This document shows positions 30,367-39,752 of a DNA stretch of 64,000 nt, piece by piece; position 1 is the stretch's first letter; every line of letters begins with the position of its first letter. Location of the stretch: assembly GCF_041361345.1 (NCBI RefSeq), contig NZ_JBGKAD010000004.1, forward strand, positions 1-64,000, written 5' to 3'. Origin of the DNA: Halobaculum sp. MBLA0147 (lineage in GTDB: Archaea; Halobacteriota; Halobacteria; Halobacteriales; Haloferacaceae). The notes under the pieces were generated by a model, which was not told where the DNA came from, did not search any database, and saw nothing but the letters and a program-made list of their open reading frames with translations. Made by a program: the position numbers and the translations under genes.

Positions 30367-31800
30367 ATGGCGAAGAACTCACACAGCGAGGACTCCGTCC
30401 CCCCAGACATCGCAATCGTGGACCTGTTCGCGGGTGGCGGGGGGTTCTCCACCGGCCTGATCCAGAGTCTCGTCCAGACACACCGGTCACAGATCGCGGC
30501 AGCTCAGGACATCCCAGAGCCAACTGTTCAGTGGACGCATCCCGCAGTCGAAGACTGGCTCGCAGAACACCTGAGCTACGTCGCAGTCAACCACGACTCG
30601 GACGCCGTCGCGACGCTTCGTGCTAACCACGGCGAGTACGGGACGATCCACAACTCGCGTGTCCAGTCACTACATCCACCGAGTGCTGTCGGCGATGTTG
30701 ATGTCGACATCCTCATTGGCGGCCCGTCGTGCGTTCCGTGGTCGCACCAACAGGACGGCAACGCGAGCGATCAACTCCGCGCCTCCCCACGTGCCGTCAC
30801 TGACTGGGTGTCGCACCTCCAGCCTGATGCGTTCCTACTGGAAAACGTCGAGGGCATCCAGCGGTGGGGCGCCGAGATCGACGACACCGACACGGGTGAG
30901 ATGTTCCGCCACTGGGAACGGTCGTTCGAACTTCTCGGGTATGACCTCGATACGGCAGTGATCAACGCGGAGACGTACGGCGTCCCCCAGACTCGCAAAC
31001 GGTTCTTCCTCCAAGGCCGTCGCGACGGCGAGCCCAGGTGGCCCGAGCCGTCGACGCCGACCAGCCACCCGGCCGCGGCGACGATCCTCGACAAGAGCAA
31101 CATCGGCACCTGTCTGTGGGAACGCGATCCGCTCGCGGCCGGAACGACGTCCCGACTTGCACGGTACCCGCGTGAGTATGGCGACCACGCAGCCTGCCGT
31201 CCGCTCGCGGACGCGCTCGACGCCGTCACTCCAGGGACGCACAGACAGCTCACGCACCGCTCACTGGACACGTTCGACTGTGGTGAAGCCGTCCCCGATG
31301 GTGGCGACCTCCGCGTCGCCTACGGAACGGTAGCACCGACACAGGCTCCTGATGCCACAGGCCGCGACCTCCCACCGCTCACGATGGCCGGTGGCAGCGG
31401 CGGAATCCCCCATCCGGTGACTGACCCGGTCCCGACAGTGACCGCGTCCGGAGCGGTCCACGTCGCGTTCATGAACCTCTACGAGATCGCGTCGACGCCC
31501 GCAGGAACGCGGCTCTTCCCACTGGCCAATCCCGATTCAGACCCGTACCTCCCGCCAGCAGGCGAGACGACCGGCGTTCTCACCACCCCGACTACCGACG
31601 TCGGCCTCGAAGTCCGCTACCGGCTTCTACAACCCCGTGAAGCAGCCGCAGCCCAGGGCTTCCCTGAGGAGTACGTCTTCACCCCGAGTACGAAGGGGGA
31701 CACAGAGACCCTGATCGGGAATGCGGTTCCCATCCCCCTCGCTCGCCAACTGACGACTCCGCTCGTTGAGGCTACTACGAGCGTCACCGCAGAAGACTAA
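30367..31800 (+). CDS. DNA cytosine-C5 methyltransferase
   Basis: 477 residues. Conserved m5C-methyltransferase motifs occur in order: I DLFAGGGGFSTG (19-30), IV GGPSCVPWS with catalytic C122 (PSC rather than the usual PPC), VI ENV with E159, VIII QTRKRFFLQGR, and X IGNAVPIP near the end. A variable target-recognition region of about 190 residues lies between VIII and the C-terminus. Paralogue of the methyltransferase at 32579. No restriction endonuclease gene is adjacent, so a protective or regulatory modification is likely. Confidence 0.93.
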   Translation: MAKNSHSEDSVPPDIAIVDLFAGGGGFSTGLIQSLVQTHRSQIAAAQDIPEPTVQWTHPAVEDWLAEHLSYVAVNHDSDAVATLRANHGEYGTIHNSRVQSLHPPSAVGDVDVDILIGGPSCVPWSHQQDGNASDQLRASPRAVTDWVSHLQPDAFLLENVEGIQRWGAEIDDTDTGEMFRHWERSFELLGYDLDTAVINAETYGVPQTRKRFFLQGRRDGEPRWPEPSTPTSHPAAATILDKSNIGTCLWERDPLAAGTTSRLARYPREYGDHAACRPLADALDAVTPGTHRQLTHRSLDTFDCGEAVPDGGDLRVAYGTVAPTQAPDATGRDLPPLTMAGGSGGIPHPVTDPVPTVTASGAVHVAFMNLYEIASTPAGTRLFPLANPDSDPYLPPAGETTGVLTTPTTDVGLEVRYRLLQPREAAAAQGFPEEYVFTPSTKGDTETLIGNAVPIPLARQLTTPLVEATTSVTAED

Positions 31801-31824
31801 CTACCCCAATCCGTTCTCCTCACT

Positions 31825-32136
31825 ATGTCAGACGACACCCCCACCGACCTCGGCAGTGTAGCGTTTCAGCCAGACAGCGAAGACCTGCGCGTGGTTGTCC
31901 AATGCCTCGCGAAAGCTCGTGAGACGACTGCCCTCACGAGCGAAAAGACAGCCATTCAGCAAGCGATGACGGCTCTCGACCCAGGAAACTCTGATCCTCC
32001 TGAACTCCCGGCAGACCTCGTGCCAGTCGTCGACGACGTGCTTGAGCAGTGCCGGAACAACCGGGTGTACACGGAGCGCGGCCGCCAACGCATCGACGGC
32101 GCGCTCGCCTACCTCCGTGACCAAGCTGCCGAGTGA
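31825..32136 (+). CDS. Small helical protein, unknown
   Basis: 103 residues, predicted helical (LRVVVQCLAKARETTALTSE; LVPVVDDVLEQCRNNRVYTE). Starts 24 nt after the methyltransferase stop, probably same transcript. May be an accessory factor; no family recognised. Confidence 0.6.
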   Translation: MSDDTPTDLGSVAFQPDSEDLRVVVQCLAKARETTALTSEKTAIQQAMTALDPGNSDPPELPADLVPVVDDVLEQCRNNRVYTERGRQRIDGALAYLRDQAAE

Positions 32137-32168
32137 CCTCACGCGGGTCTGTCGATTCGCCCGGACTG

Positions 32169-32192
32169 TTTGTACGTCCAGGGCAGGGTGAG
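32169..32192 (+). promoter_or_regulatory. 24-nt block
   Basis: TTTGTAC-GTC-CAG-GGCAGG-GTGAG abutting ATG 32193; consensus copy. Confidence 0.75.
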
Positions 32193-32582
32193 ATGCCACA
32201 CGACGCGCCTGGCGACTCGGACAACCAGACACGGATTGAACTGAGTCGTAGCGAACTCAGAGCGAAGACAACAGACTACACCTACCTCGGGCGCACGCTT
32301 GACGGCGCAGTCTATCACCTATCGCCGCACCTCGGGCCAGACGGCGTCGCGGTAATCTGGAAGCTCACCGGCCCGGACGGCGAGATTGTCGATATGGAAG
32401 CGGTCAAGTCCGATCCACACTCCCAGCGGGACCGCACGCTCGAATTTGTAGAGGAAATTGACGACACCGTTGGCTGGGAGGAGTGTCGGTACAGTGGGCC
32501 TGAATGGGTGGAGAACTTGGCGGCCGCAATCACCTCACACACGCCCCAGAACACGAACGCGGACACGGAGACGCAACCATGA
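32193..32582 (+). CDS. Small protein, unknown
   Basis: 129 residues. Beta-rich middle (TYLGRTLDGAVYHLSPHLG; VAVIWKLTGPDGEIVDMEAV). Its TGA overlaps the start of the next methyltransferase (ATGA), so the two are translationally coupled and the methyltransferase is under this block. Confidence 0.62.
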   Translation: MPHDAPGDSDNQTRIELSRSELRAKTTDYTYLGRTLDGAVYHLSPHLGPDGVAVIWKLTGPDGEIVDMEAVKSDPHSQRDRTLEFVEEIDDTVGWEECRYSGPEWVENLAAAITSHTPQNTNADTETQP

Positions 32583-34159
32583 CTGACGATCACTCTGACC
32601 GCGTGGTAGCCGTCGACCTCTTTGCTGGGGCTGGCGGGTTCTCCGAAGCGCTCACGCAGGTCTGTAGCGACCTCGGCTACGACCTCCAGCTCGCTGCGAT
32701 CAACCACGATGAAACCGCCATCGCAACGCACGAGCAGGCCCATCCCGAGGCAGTCCAGTACCACTCGAAGGCACAACAACTGCATCCGCCGAATGTGATT
32801 GACGACCTCGTCGAGGAACCCGTCGACGATGTTCATCAGGCCGACGTGTCGGTGGATCTCCTCATCGCGGGGCCCGAGTGCACGCACTTCTCACGTGCTC
32901 GCGGCGGCAAACCTGTTCGCGAACAGAAGCGAATGCCGGCGTGGCACGTCTTGGAGTGGGTCGGCGCACTCGCGCCCGACACCATCTTGATCGAGAACAC
33001 ACCAGAGATCCAGACGTGGGGGCCTGTCGTCGACGGCGAACCGACCCGTAACGGTGACCTCTTCGAGATTTGGACTGATGCGTTCGCGTCCTACGGGTAC
33101 GCGCTGGATGTCGCGGAGTTGAACGCAGCCGACTACGGGGCTCCACAGAGGCGGAGTCGGTTCTTCCTGCACGCACGTCGCGACGGCCGACCAACGTTCC
33201 CCAGCCCGACACACGGTCCTGACAGTTCGGACGATACTAGCTATCGGACGGCCGCTGACATCATCGACTGGTCGGACCTCGGCACATCCATCTGGACGCG
33301 AGACCTCACAGAATCCCGAGTGCATTCGCCGCCGGCTGACTCAACGATGGATCGGATCGCTCAGGGGCTACGTGAGTTCGGCCCACCAGCACTCACGCCG
33401 TTCGCTGACGCGCTCGCCGGCCTTGATCGAGACCGGATCAAAACGCTACGAGAAGACATCGTTCCCCTCTCCGAGAACCCGGCCGCTGTGCACCGCCGAG
33501 ACGAGCCATTCCTCGTCGACACTGCCTCCGTCAACTCAGAGGATTCCGACAGCACCTCGCTGTCGCTGATGCTCCCCGCCTCTGTGACCGACGCTGCCAC
33601 CAGTCGTGAGCACGACAGCCCCTCTACGTCCGACGGTGATCGTCTGCCGACGTACCTGTGCCCCCTCTACAACAGCACCGGGGACCAGCCGCCACGGACG
33701 CGGAGTATCGATCGCCCGCTGATGACGGTCACGGCCTCGAAGCCGGCGCCGTCGATGCTCGCCTCGCCCGTCCTCACTCCGTTCATCGACGACGCACAAG
33801 CTGCACCGAGCGGCATCCGCGAGCCACTGCACACGCAGACGACAACAGAGACACACTCACTCGTCGTCCCAAGCCTCCACCGCTACGGCCTCGACATCAA
33901 ATACCGGATGCTCCAACCGGCTGAACTGAAACAAGCGCAGGGCTTCCCAAGCGAGTACCCAATTCAAGGCACGAAGTCTGAGCAGACGACGCAGATCGGG
34001 AACGCGGTTCCAGTTCCTCTTGCGAAGGCACTTCTCAGGCACGCACTCACGGAGTCGGCACCCAACCTCCGGTCGTACGGTGGTGGGATACCGGATCATG
34101 ATCCCGATGAGGTTGCTGTCCCCGCGTACGACGAAGTCCTCGCAGAAGTCTCAGACTGA
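32579..34159 (+). CDS. DNA cytosine-C5 methyltransferase (second)
   Basis: 526 residues. Motif I DLFAGAGGFSEA (13-24); IV AGPECTHFSRARGG with catalytic C101; motif VI is IENTPEI with E139 (ENT in place of ENV); VIII PQRRSRFFLHAR; X IGNAVPVP. Overall arrangement and length resemble the 30367 gene, but sequence divergence suggests a different target site. Start overlaps the upstream stop. Confidence 0.92.
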   Translation: MTDDHSDRVVAVDLFAGAGGFSEALTQVCSDLGYDLQLAAINHDETAIATHEQAHPEAVQYHSKAQQLHPPNVIDDLVEEPVDDVHQADVSVDLLIAGPECTHFSRARGGKPVREQKRMPAWHVLEWVGALAPDTILIENTPEIQTWGPVVDGEPTRNGDLFEIWTDAFASYGYALDVAELNAADYGAPQRRSRFFLHARRDGRPTFPSPTHGPDSSDDTSYRTAADIIDWSDLGTSIWTRDLTESRVHSPPADSTMDRIAQGLREFGPPALTPFADALAGLDRDRIKTLREDIVPLSENPAAVHRRDEPFLVDTASVNSEDSDSTSLSLMLPASVTDAATSREHDSPSTSDGDRLPTYLCPLYNSTGDQPPRTRSIDRPLMTVTASKPAPSMLASPVLTPFIDDAQAAPSGIREPLHTQTTTETHSLVVPSLHRYGLDIKYRMLQPAELKQAQGFPSEYPIQGTKSEQTTQIGNAVPVPLAKALLRHALTESAPNLRSYGGGIPDHDPDEVAVPAYDEVLAEVSD

Positions 34160-34207
34160 CCACGAACGCAGGCTGCGAGAAGACACTAACCCACCACCTC
34201 AGAGCGG

Positions 34208-34231
34208 TTTGTATCCACAGAAGTAGGTGAG
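34208..34231 (+). promoter_or_regulatory. 24-nt block plus leader hairpin
   Basis: TTTGTAT-CCA-CAG-AAGTAG-GTGAG; GGGG (34231-34234) pairs with CCCC (34242-34245) just after it. ATG 34254 follows. Confidence 0.68.
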
Positions 34232-34253
34232 GGGTTCCGAGCCCCAAACACCC

Positions 34254-34571
34254 ATGAGCTCTCGAAGAACTCACACCGAGCCTGGAGCACAGCCTAGCAC
34301 TCAGCCAGCCTCACGGAAGCCGTCCATCGACGCACATTCGGTCGCAGCGACGCTCCCCAGAGACTTCTTCGACGATGTCTCCGTGACCGGCCCGGGTCGA
34401 ACTGACACGGCGCCGACGCTCGCGAGTCGTCTTGCGGCCCAGCTCTCCGTCCCGCTCGAGGACGTCGACGAACTGTGTGTTCGTGCAGACGACGCAGAGC
34501 GCGCGCTTCTCCAGCGGACGTTCGATGCAGAACCAGGCGTCGACATCACTGTCCTCAACTGGGGGCTCTGA
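34254..34571 (+). CDS. Small protein, unknown
   Basis: 105 residues; disordered basic N-terminus (MSSRRTHTEPGAQPSTQP), then a helical domain (LASRLAAQLSVPLEDVDELC; DDAERALLQRTFD). No recognised family. Confidence 0.58.
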   Translation: MSSRRTHTEPGAQPSTQPASRKPSIDAHSVAATLPRDFFDDVSVTGPGRTDTAPTLASRLAAQLSVPLEDVDELCVRADDAERALLQRTFDAEPGVDITVLNWGL

Positions 34572-34616
34572 GTCTAGCGATCAATCGCGCACGTCACCGA
34601 CCACTGACCACCACAA

Positions 34617-34640
34617 TTTGTACCGGCAGATACAGACGGC
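34617..34640 (+). promoter_or_regulatory. 24-nt block, diverged end
   Basis: TTTGTAC-CGG-CAG-ATACAG-ACGGC, two bases before ATG 34643. Confidence 0.58.
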
Positions 34641-34642
34641 CC

Positions 34643-35146
34643 ATGTCTCAAGCCACAAATCGCGAACAACAGAGACATCAACTTGACGCAAAGAAACTCC
34701 CAGAGAACGGACCACGAGACGTTCCATATCTCGTGGTCGCTCGATCAGAAACGGTCTCAGCCGATGTATCTGTCGAGTGGGATACTACCCAGGGGTGGGT
34801 GGTAAACATCGACCCTGTTGGCGATACCGACACCAAGAGTGTTCTCGTCGACGAGGAAGCCGCAAAACAGATCGCTGAAGCTGCGGCACCAGCAAGCACC
34901 AACGGAGAGAGCTTCTCCACTGGCGATGAGGCACGGGTCGCCCTCCAGCTTGAGTGGACTCGATTCACTCCGGAACATGCAGAGACAGATGGGTGGCGGT
35001 ACCGCATCCGAACATCTCCATCTCGAAGCGGATCGTTCCGAACCGTTTCAGCGGAAACCGAAGCTGCGCGCCAGGCTGCTCGAGTGCTTCCCTTCGTCTG
35101 GAACTACGAACTGTCCTTCGAGTCTTCCGAAGCAGAGGCTGAGTAG
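34643..35146 (+). CDS. Unknown protein
   Basis: 167 residues with two similar beta-plus-helix halves (VSVEWDTTQGWVVNIDPVG then EEAAKQIAEAAA; LQLEWTRFTPEHAETDGWRY then ETEAARQAARVL), suggesting an internal duplication. Acidic tail. No recognised family. Confidence 0.6.
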   Translation: MSQATNREQQRHQLDAKKLPENGPRDVPYLVVARSETVSADVSVEWDTTQGWVVNIDPVGDTDTKSVLVDEEAAKQIAEAAAPASTNGESFSTGDEARVALQLEWTRFTPEHAETDGWRYRIRTSPSRSGSFRTVSAETEAARQAARVLPFVWNYELSFESSEAEAE

Positions 35147-35173
35147 CTGACCAGCATCACCCGACCGAGTAGA

Positions 35174-35178
35174 TTTAA
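35174..35178 (+). promoter_or_regulatory. TATA-class promoter
   Basis: TTTAA (in AGATTTAACA) lies 30 nt before ATG 35204. Confidence 0.5.
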
Positions 35179-35203
35179 CACGAGTCACCCCGACACTTCC
35201 ACC

Positions 35204-36073
35204 ATGACCGACAAACTCGTCTACGACCACATAACCGGATACGGCGAACCGGCAGACACCAACGACTTGAACTTCGACCCTGTCGTTTTCGACCGGGCCA
35301 CCAAGGGACTACAAAGGTACCTCACAGACCTGTACGGGTTCTCGAAAGGTGCAACACCAGTGTCAGAAACCTTCGACGTGAAAGAGCATCCAGTATTCAA
35401 GCCTGGGAACGGAGACGTCGAACTGCATGACTCAGAGGCAGAAGGTATCTTCCCAGTGAAAGGGACGTTACTGAAGAGGATTCTCGACGCCGTTCCCGGC
35501 TGGTGGGACGTTACCGTTATCGATGACGCACGTCGGGAGGAATCCAACAGCTACGCTGTTCGCGCCCGGGCGGACTGTGGTGGTGAGGTGACAATCGGGA
35601 CTGCGCTGTACGTGTCCGAAGGCTCGTTCACTGAGGTTCTAGTTGACCATACGGACCTCGTCCATACAGACACTCAACACGAGGTCGGCAAGGTGGACAT
35701 GTTCTCTCCGGCCGACTTCCCACAGATCACTGCCTACTTCTACCGGCTCGTCCAGTACGCGTACACTGATCAACTCGATTCGCGCCCCGTAGCACGCGAC
35801 TACACCGCTACTAAACCGCATATGAACGCCAAGGGAAAGACCCGAACGCGTCGCGGGCTCCAGGTGTCCCACGACTATCCGACCTGGGGGCACATGATCG
35901 GCATCAAATCGGACACTGTAAAAGAAAACGCATTCGACGGCAGAAGAGAGTTCACCAACTGCGGCCTCAGTGAAACGCGAAGAAGTCCTCCGGCGGACCT
36001 CAAGGCACGCCCAGCGCTTGAAAAGGCTGAGCCGAAAGAACAGATCGTCACTGGCTCTGTTCGCCTGAGGTAG
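35204..36073 (+). CDS. Unknown protein
   Basis: 289 residues, alpha/beta composition, soluble. The C-terminal 80 residues are basic (AKGKTRTRRGLQ, DLKARPALEKAEPKEQ), unusual here, so nucleic-acid contact is possible. TATA-class promoter. No recognised family. Confidence 0.62.
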   Translation: MTDKLVYDHITGYGEPADTNDLNFDPVVFDRATKGLQRYLTDLYGFSKGATPVSETFDVKEHPVFKPGNGDVELHDSEAEGIFPVKGTLLKRILDAVPGWWDVTVIDDARREESNSYAVRARADCGGEVTIGTALYVSEGSFTEVLVDHTDLVHTDTQHEVGKVDMFSPADFPQITAYFYRLVQYAYTDQLDSRPVARDYTATKPHMNAKGKTRTRRGLQVSHDYPTWGHMIGIKSDTVKENAFDGRREFTNCGLSETRRSPPADLKARPALEKAEPKEQIVTGSVRLR

Positions 36074-36096
36074 CGTCGCTGCTTCACACGCGGTTG

Positions 36097-36120
36097 TTTG
36101 TGCTCGCAGTGATCAGTGGA
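36097..36120 (+). promoter_or_regulatory. 24-nt block plus leader hairpin
   Basis: TTTGTGC-TCG-CAG-TGATCA-GTGGA. AGTGGAC (36115-36121) pairs with GTCCCACT (36130-36137, one bulged C). ATG 36148 follows. Confidence 0.7.
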
Positions 36121-36147
36121 CATCCTACAGTCCCACTACGACAAACC

Positions 36148-37032
36148 ATGATGGTACACGATGTAAGCACCGACTCGACTCGCACCGTTCCCTCAGTTGA
36201 ACGCATTCACGACGCGATTACCGGCTCACCCGAGGTTTCCGCTGACGATGTCTTTGCCGCTGAAACTCCCGATACCGGCGGCGTCCAAGCGATGTACGCC
36301 CCCAAGATCGGGAAGATCGCCTTCGAGGAAGACGCCACGTTCACCGACGTTCGAGTCGTAAGCCTGCTTCTCGATGGATCAGCCGAAGAACTCTCCCTCA
36401 ACGGGTACGACAATGCCTCTGTCGAAGTAAGCAACGACATCACGGAGTTCAGATCCGGTCGTGACAGGGTCACCGTTGAGCCAGCTGACGCACACGGACA
36501 CGCCTCTGGTGACTACATCGTCGCCGGAAGCTACGAAGGAGACGAGGGGAAAGTCTTCGACGAGCAGATCGTCAACGGACACGGTCGTGCACTCCTTCGG
36601 GCACTCCACGTGCTCGATACGCTCGTAGACGAACGGGACAGCCCAGAGCCAGATCGTAAAGCGGCAGTCAAGAACGCCCTCCGAGCGGGGAAGCCTCCTG
36701 CACCTGACTCTCACACGGATGAGTGGGAACTAAAAGTACTGTACCGCGAGGAAACGCTAAAATTCCGACTCCGCCAGCAGTCTGATCCTGATGGGACGGA
36801 GTTCAAGATCACGCCGGCCCCCCAGCAAACCGCAGACCAGCTTCTGACGACACTCACTGACGACCGAGCTGGCTACACTGTAGGTGAAGACGAGTGGGAA
36901 CCAGTAGAAGTTGAGAGCATATCACGCAGTGGGAACGACCGAGACCTACTTCTGGTCACGACTCCAGTTGGCGCAACCTACGAGTTCACCGTTGCCACGG
37001 GGGACATCCCTGCCCCTGTAAAAGAAGAGTAG
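36148..37032 (+). CDS. Unknown acidic protein
   Basis: 294 residues; start at ATG 36148 or 36151. Acidic with repeated beta-rich segments (VSLLLDGSAEELSLNGYDNA; LKVLYREETLKFRLRQQSD). No cysteine motif or membrane segment. No recognised family. Confidence 0.62.
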   Translation: MMVHDVSTDSTRTVPSVERIHDAITGSPEVSADDVFAAETPDTGGVQAMYAPKIGKIAFEEDATFTDVRVVSLLLDGSAEELSLNGYDNASVEVSNDITEFRSGRDRVTVEPADAHGHASGDYIVAGSYEGDEGKVFDEQIVNGHGRALLRALHVLDTLVDERDSPEPDRKAAVKNALRAGKPPAPDSHTDEWELKVLYREETLKFRLRQQSDPDGTEFKITPAPQQTADQLLTTLTDDRAGYTVGEDEWEPVEVESISRSGNDRDLLLVTTPVGATYEFTVATGDIPAPVKEE

Positions 37033-37081
37033 AGACAATATCCCACCTGCACTGATTACCTCACTAAGAATAATCAGAGCC

Positions 37082-37088
37082 TTTATTA
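37082..37088 (+). promoter_or_regulatory. TATA-class promoter
   Basis: TTTATTA lies 33 nt before ATG 37115, in an AT-rich gap. Confidence 0.5.
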
Positions 37089-37114
37089 TCTACTATCACC
37101 TACTTTCCAATGCA

Positions 37115-37549
37115 ATGCAACGACAAGTCTTCGTGTTCGTTCAAGGTGTCGGTCTACCAAGTTTGCTAGCACTAGGGGTTATCCTCTTGGTCACACCCTC
37201 AGTTGAGGTCCTTGGTGATGCCGCTGAGGTGTGGGGTAACTCAACTGCAGGTGCTGACAGTGGCGTTGAGATGGATGCTGGCACGGCCCTTGCACTGTTT
37301 GAGGCTCTGACCACAGCCCTATCGCAGGTCCTCACAGTTGGGGGATTCGTCGCATCGGTCTCCATCGGGTGGAAGACCCTGGGTAAAGGAGGCGTGGTCC
37401 TCGCTGCAATGGGAGCTTTGCTCACAGATGTCGCTACCTTGCTGATTACAGCCGTTACTGTCGGAGCAGCGCGTGCTGACGTAGGAGTCTTCGTACTACT
37501 CCTTGCTGCCACGCTTCTGTTCTGGCGGTACTTTCCGTCACAGTTCTAA
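37115..37549 (+). CDS. Membrane protein, four spans
   Basis: 144 residues with four hydrophobic segments: LPSLLALGVILLVTPSVEVL, ALFEALTTALSQVLTVGGFV, VVLAAMGALLTDVATLLITA and VGVFVLLLAATLLFWRYF. Short loops, no recognised family. Own TATA-class promoter. Possibly an envelope or superinfection-related protein, but nothing in the sequence shows this. Confidence 0.65.
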   Translation: MQRQVFVFVQGVGLPSLLALGVILLVTPSVEVLGDAAEVWGNSTAGADSGVEMDAGTALALFEALTTALSQVLTVGGFVASVSIGWKTLGKGGVVLAAMGALLTDVATLLITAVTVGAARADVGVFVLLLAATLLFWRYFPSQF

Positions 37550-37627
37550 TCATCCAGTTGAGCCCATACCACCTTAGTCAGCTCACCAGATAAACTAGAG
37601 TACTGGCCACTCTCCATCCTGGACCAG

Positions 37628-37651
37628 TTTCTATTCGCAGTGGAAAGTGGA
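37628..37651 (+). promoter_or_regulatory. 24-nt block
   Basis: TTTCTAT-TCG-CAG-TGGAAA-GTGGA, ending 8 nt before ATG 37660. Confidence 0.6.
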
Positions 37652-37659
37652 CGATAACG

Positions 37660-38238
37660 ATGAGTAACGCACCACAGCAGCGACTCAATCTCGACGAGTG
37701 GTACGAGGACGCACTCACTGACAGCACACTCTCACAGTCTGACACACGAGAGTTGGCCGACCATCTGGTGGACCAAGCGATCGATGTGGCCCTCTGCAAC
37801 TACTACGATGACGTTATGTGGGACGCCGAGTGTTCAGCGATCACTCACGCAGCAGCAACCGCCAACGTGGACATGGAAGTGCAGATGTTCGTGGAACGGC
37901 TCCCAGATGGCGTCCCCTCACCAGCCCAGACAATCCAAGGGAGATCGCTCACCGAGCAGTGTGAGTCCCTACTGCCGGTCGGCATCGCACGTCGTGTCTC
38001 TGACGAACCAATCCACATCCTCACACCTGAGCAGGTTGCCGTCCTCACCGACGAGCAACACCGCCGGCTCGTGAAGAACGATATCACCGATGAATTCGTT
38101 GACGAGGTCTTCGCTCGTCTCGCAGACGGTGACTTCGACGACACACTCGAAGACATTCGAACTCAGAGAGTGCGAGCGCACGATTTGAACGCTGATGATG
38201 TCCGGTGGCCAGACACGTGGGAAACCGCAGATCAGTAA
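37660..38238 (+). CDS. Unknown protein
   Basis: 192 residues, acidic, mostly helical (LNLDEWYEDALTDSTLSQSD; ITDEFVDEVFARLADGDFDD). It starts the transcription unit that includes the Mom/GNAT-like gene 2 nt downstream. May be an accessory of that enzyme. No recognised family. Confidence 0.6.
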   Translation: MSNAPQQRLNLDEWYEDALTDSTLSQSDTRELADHLVDQAIDVALCNYYDDVMWDAECSAITHAAATANVDMEVQMFVERLPDGVPSPAQTIQGRSLTEQCESLLPVGIARRVSDEPIHILTPEQVAVLTDEQHRRLVKNDITDEFVDEVFARLADGDFDDTLEDIRTQRVRAHDLNADDVRWPDTWETADQ

Positions 38239-38240
38239 CC

Positions 38241-39734
38241 ATGTCCGCAGACAGAGACGAGCTTTCTCACCTGCCAACGATTTCTCCGGCCGCCGGGATG
38301 AGAGCAGGCCGCGCCGTCTCTGATCCGGCAACCACCAACCAGCGCGACTCATCGGCTGACCCAGTACACCTCCGGGGCGGCGATCTCGTTCGATGGAGGC
38401 CCAATCCCCACACCTCGCGTTTCATCTGGCTGCAATCATCAGCCGGCGTCATCATCGTTCAGGCGCCAGAGTGTTCTCGCCGCCCTGACATCCAAACACT
38501 CGACGTCCTCGTCGAACGGGGCCGTGCAGCAATCGTCGCCCGTAACATCAACTCTGAACAGCAGGCAGCTGCTGTCGCGCACGAAACAGAAACGGCTCCA
38601 GAAGACCGTCCGCCACTGTCCACTTACGGGCCAGTCGATCACTTCGTCGCCGATCGAATTCGATCACAGACCGTCGCCAACGAGTTCCTCGCATCGCCGT
38701 ATGTCGGCCACCCGCTGGGATCTCAGCACTGTGCGATCGCGTATCTGGTGTTGCGCGATGGTGGGATCAACGGCGACATCGTCGCGCTCGCGACCGTCGA
38801 GAACCGGACGAATCCCGCTGCCGACGACGGCACCAGCGCTCAGTTGAGTCGCCTCGCTGTCCTTCCGACGACGCCGAAGAACACTGCATCACGGCTCCTC
38901 GGGGTGGTCAAGCAGTGGGCAGCGCTCGCAGGCTTTCGAAAGCTTGTCACACACTCCGGCGTCGGTGCGAACGACGGAACGATCTACAAGGCCGCCGAGT
39001 TCGAACCGGGTCCAATCACGGAGCGCTCAACTGACTGGGGAAACCGAGACGGACGCACCGTCGTCGACAATTTCGAGCGCCAGCGGTGGACGTACGAGCC
39101 GACTGTCAACGGCCGTCAGCCAGTACGTCCTACAGAAACCTACTCCCCTGAGACCACACTCGCCGATTTCACCCCAGACATCACTGATGGAGCGCCGGCA
39201 TCAACGTGGGCGTTGGCACGATACGATCGTGCACCTGACGCTGTCTCAGATCTCCTAGACACAGCTATCGACGCCGCCAAGACACCACCGAACACATCCC
39301 ACACAGAGGAGATCCAGAAGACAGTCGAGTCAGCAAGTGGCACCGAGAACCCCGCCGACCATCACGCTCTCTTCGGCGCTGTCCACGCGCCTACCGGGAC
39401 GCCCATCGCACTGGCGCCGGTCACTCGCCCACTCTGGCGCTGTGACCGTCGTGTGACGATCGACGGGCTCGTCACCCATCCGAGTGTTGACCACGCTGCA
39501 AACCTCGGCTCGTGGCTCTTCGCGCGGATCAGAGACTGGGCGCAACTCCTTGGCGCACCAGAGGCACAGCCGACACTCAGCGCCCCAGCGATCGATCCAG
39601 ACGACTCACCGCGTCGACTCACCTCCCAGTCATCGATCACTCACGAGGCAGCAAAGCAAGCGAGCATTCCCCACACAACAGACACAGCCGACAGTCCTTC
39701 GGAGGAGACTACTCCCATCCCGGCAACGGTCTAG
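38241..39734 (+). CDS. Mom/GNAT-like protein, putative DNA modification
   Basis: 497 residues. Residues about 160-300 look like a GNAT fold of the Mom type: CAIAYLVLRDGG, VALATVENR, then LSRLAVLPTTPKNTASRLLG (from 202), KLVTHSGVGANDGTIYKAA and ERQRWTYEP. Phage Mu Mom adds a carbamoylmethyl group to adenine and blocks restriction. A second, shorter GNAT-like stretch (residues about 375-440; TIDGLVTHPSVDHAANLGSW) suggests an internal duplication. Near the methyltransferases, DNA hypermodification is a reasonable inference but not shown. Confidence 0.62.
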   Translation: MSADRDELSHLPTISPAAGMRAGRAVSDPATTNQRDSSADPVHLRGGDLVRWRPNPHTSRFIWLQSSAGVIIVQAPECSRRPDIQTLDVLVERGRAAIVARNINSEQQAAAVAHETETAPEDRPPLSTYGPVDHFVADRIRSQTVANEFLASPYVGHPLGSQHCAIAYLVLRDGGINGDIVALATVENRTNPAADDGTSAQLSRLAVLPTTPKNTASRLLGVVKQWAALAGFRKLVTHSGVGANDGTIYKAAEFEPGPITERSTDWGNRDGRTVVDNFERQRWTYEPTVNGRQPVRPTETYSPETTLADFTPDITDGAPASTWALARYDRAPDAVSDLLDTAIDAAKTPPNTSHTEEIQKTVESASGTENPADHHALFGAVHAPTGTPIALAPVTRPLWRCDRRVTIDGLVTHPSVDHAANLGSWLFARIRDWAQLLGAPEAQPTLSAPAIDPDDSPRRLTSQSSITHEAAKQASIPHTTDTADSPSEETTPIPATV

Positions 39735-39752
39735 CTCACACCGGGTAGAGCA

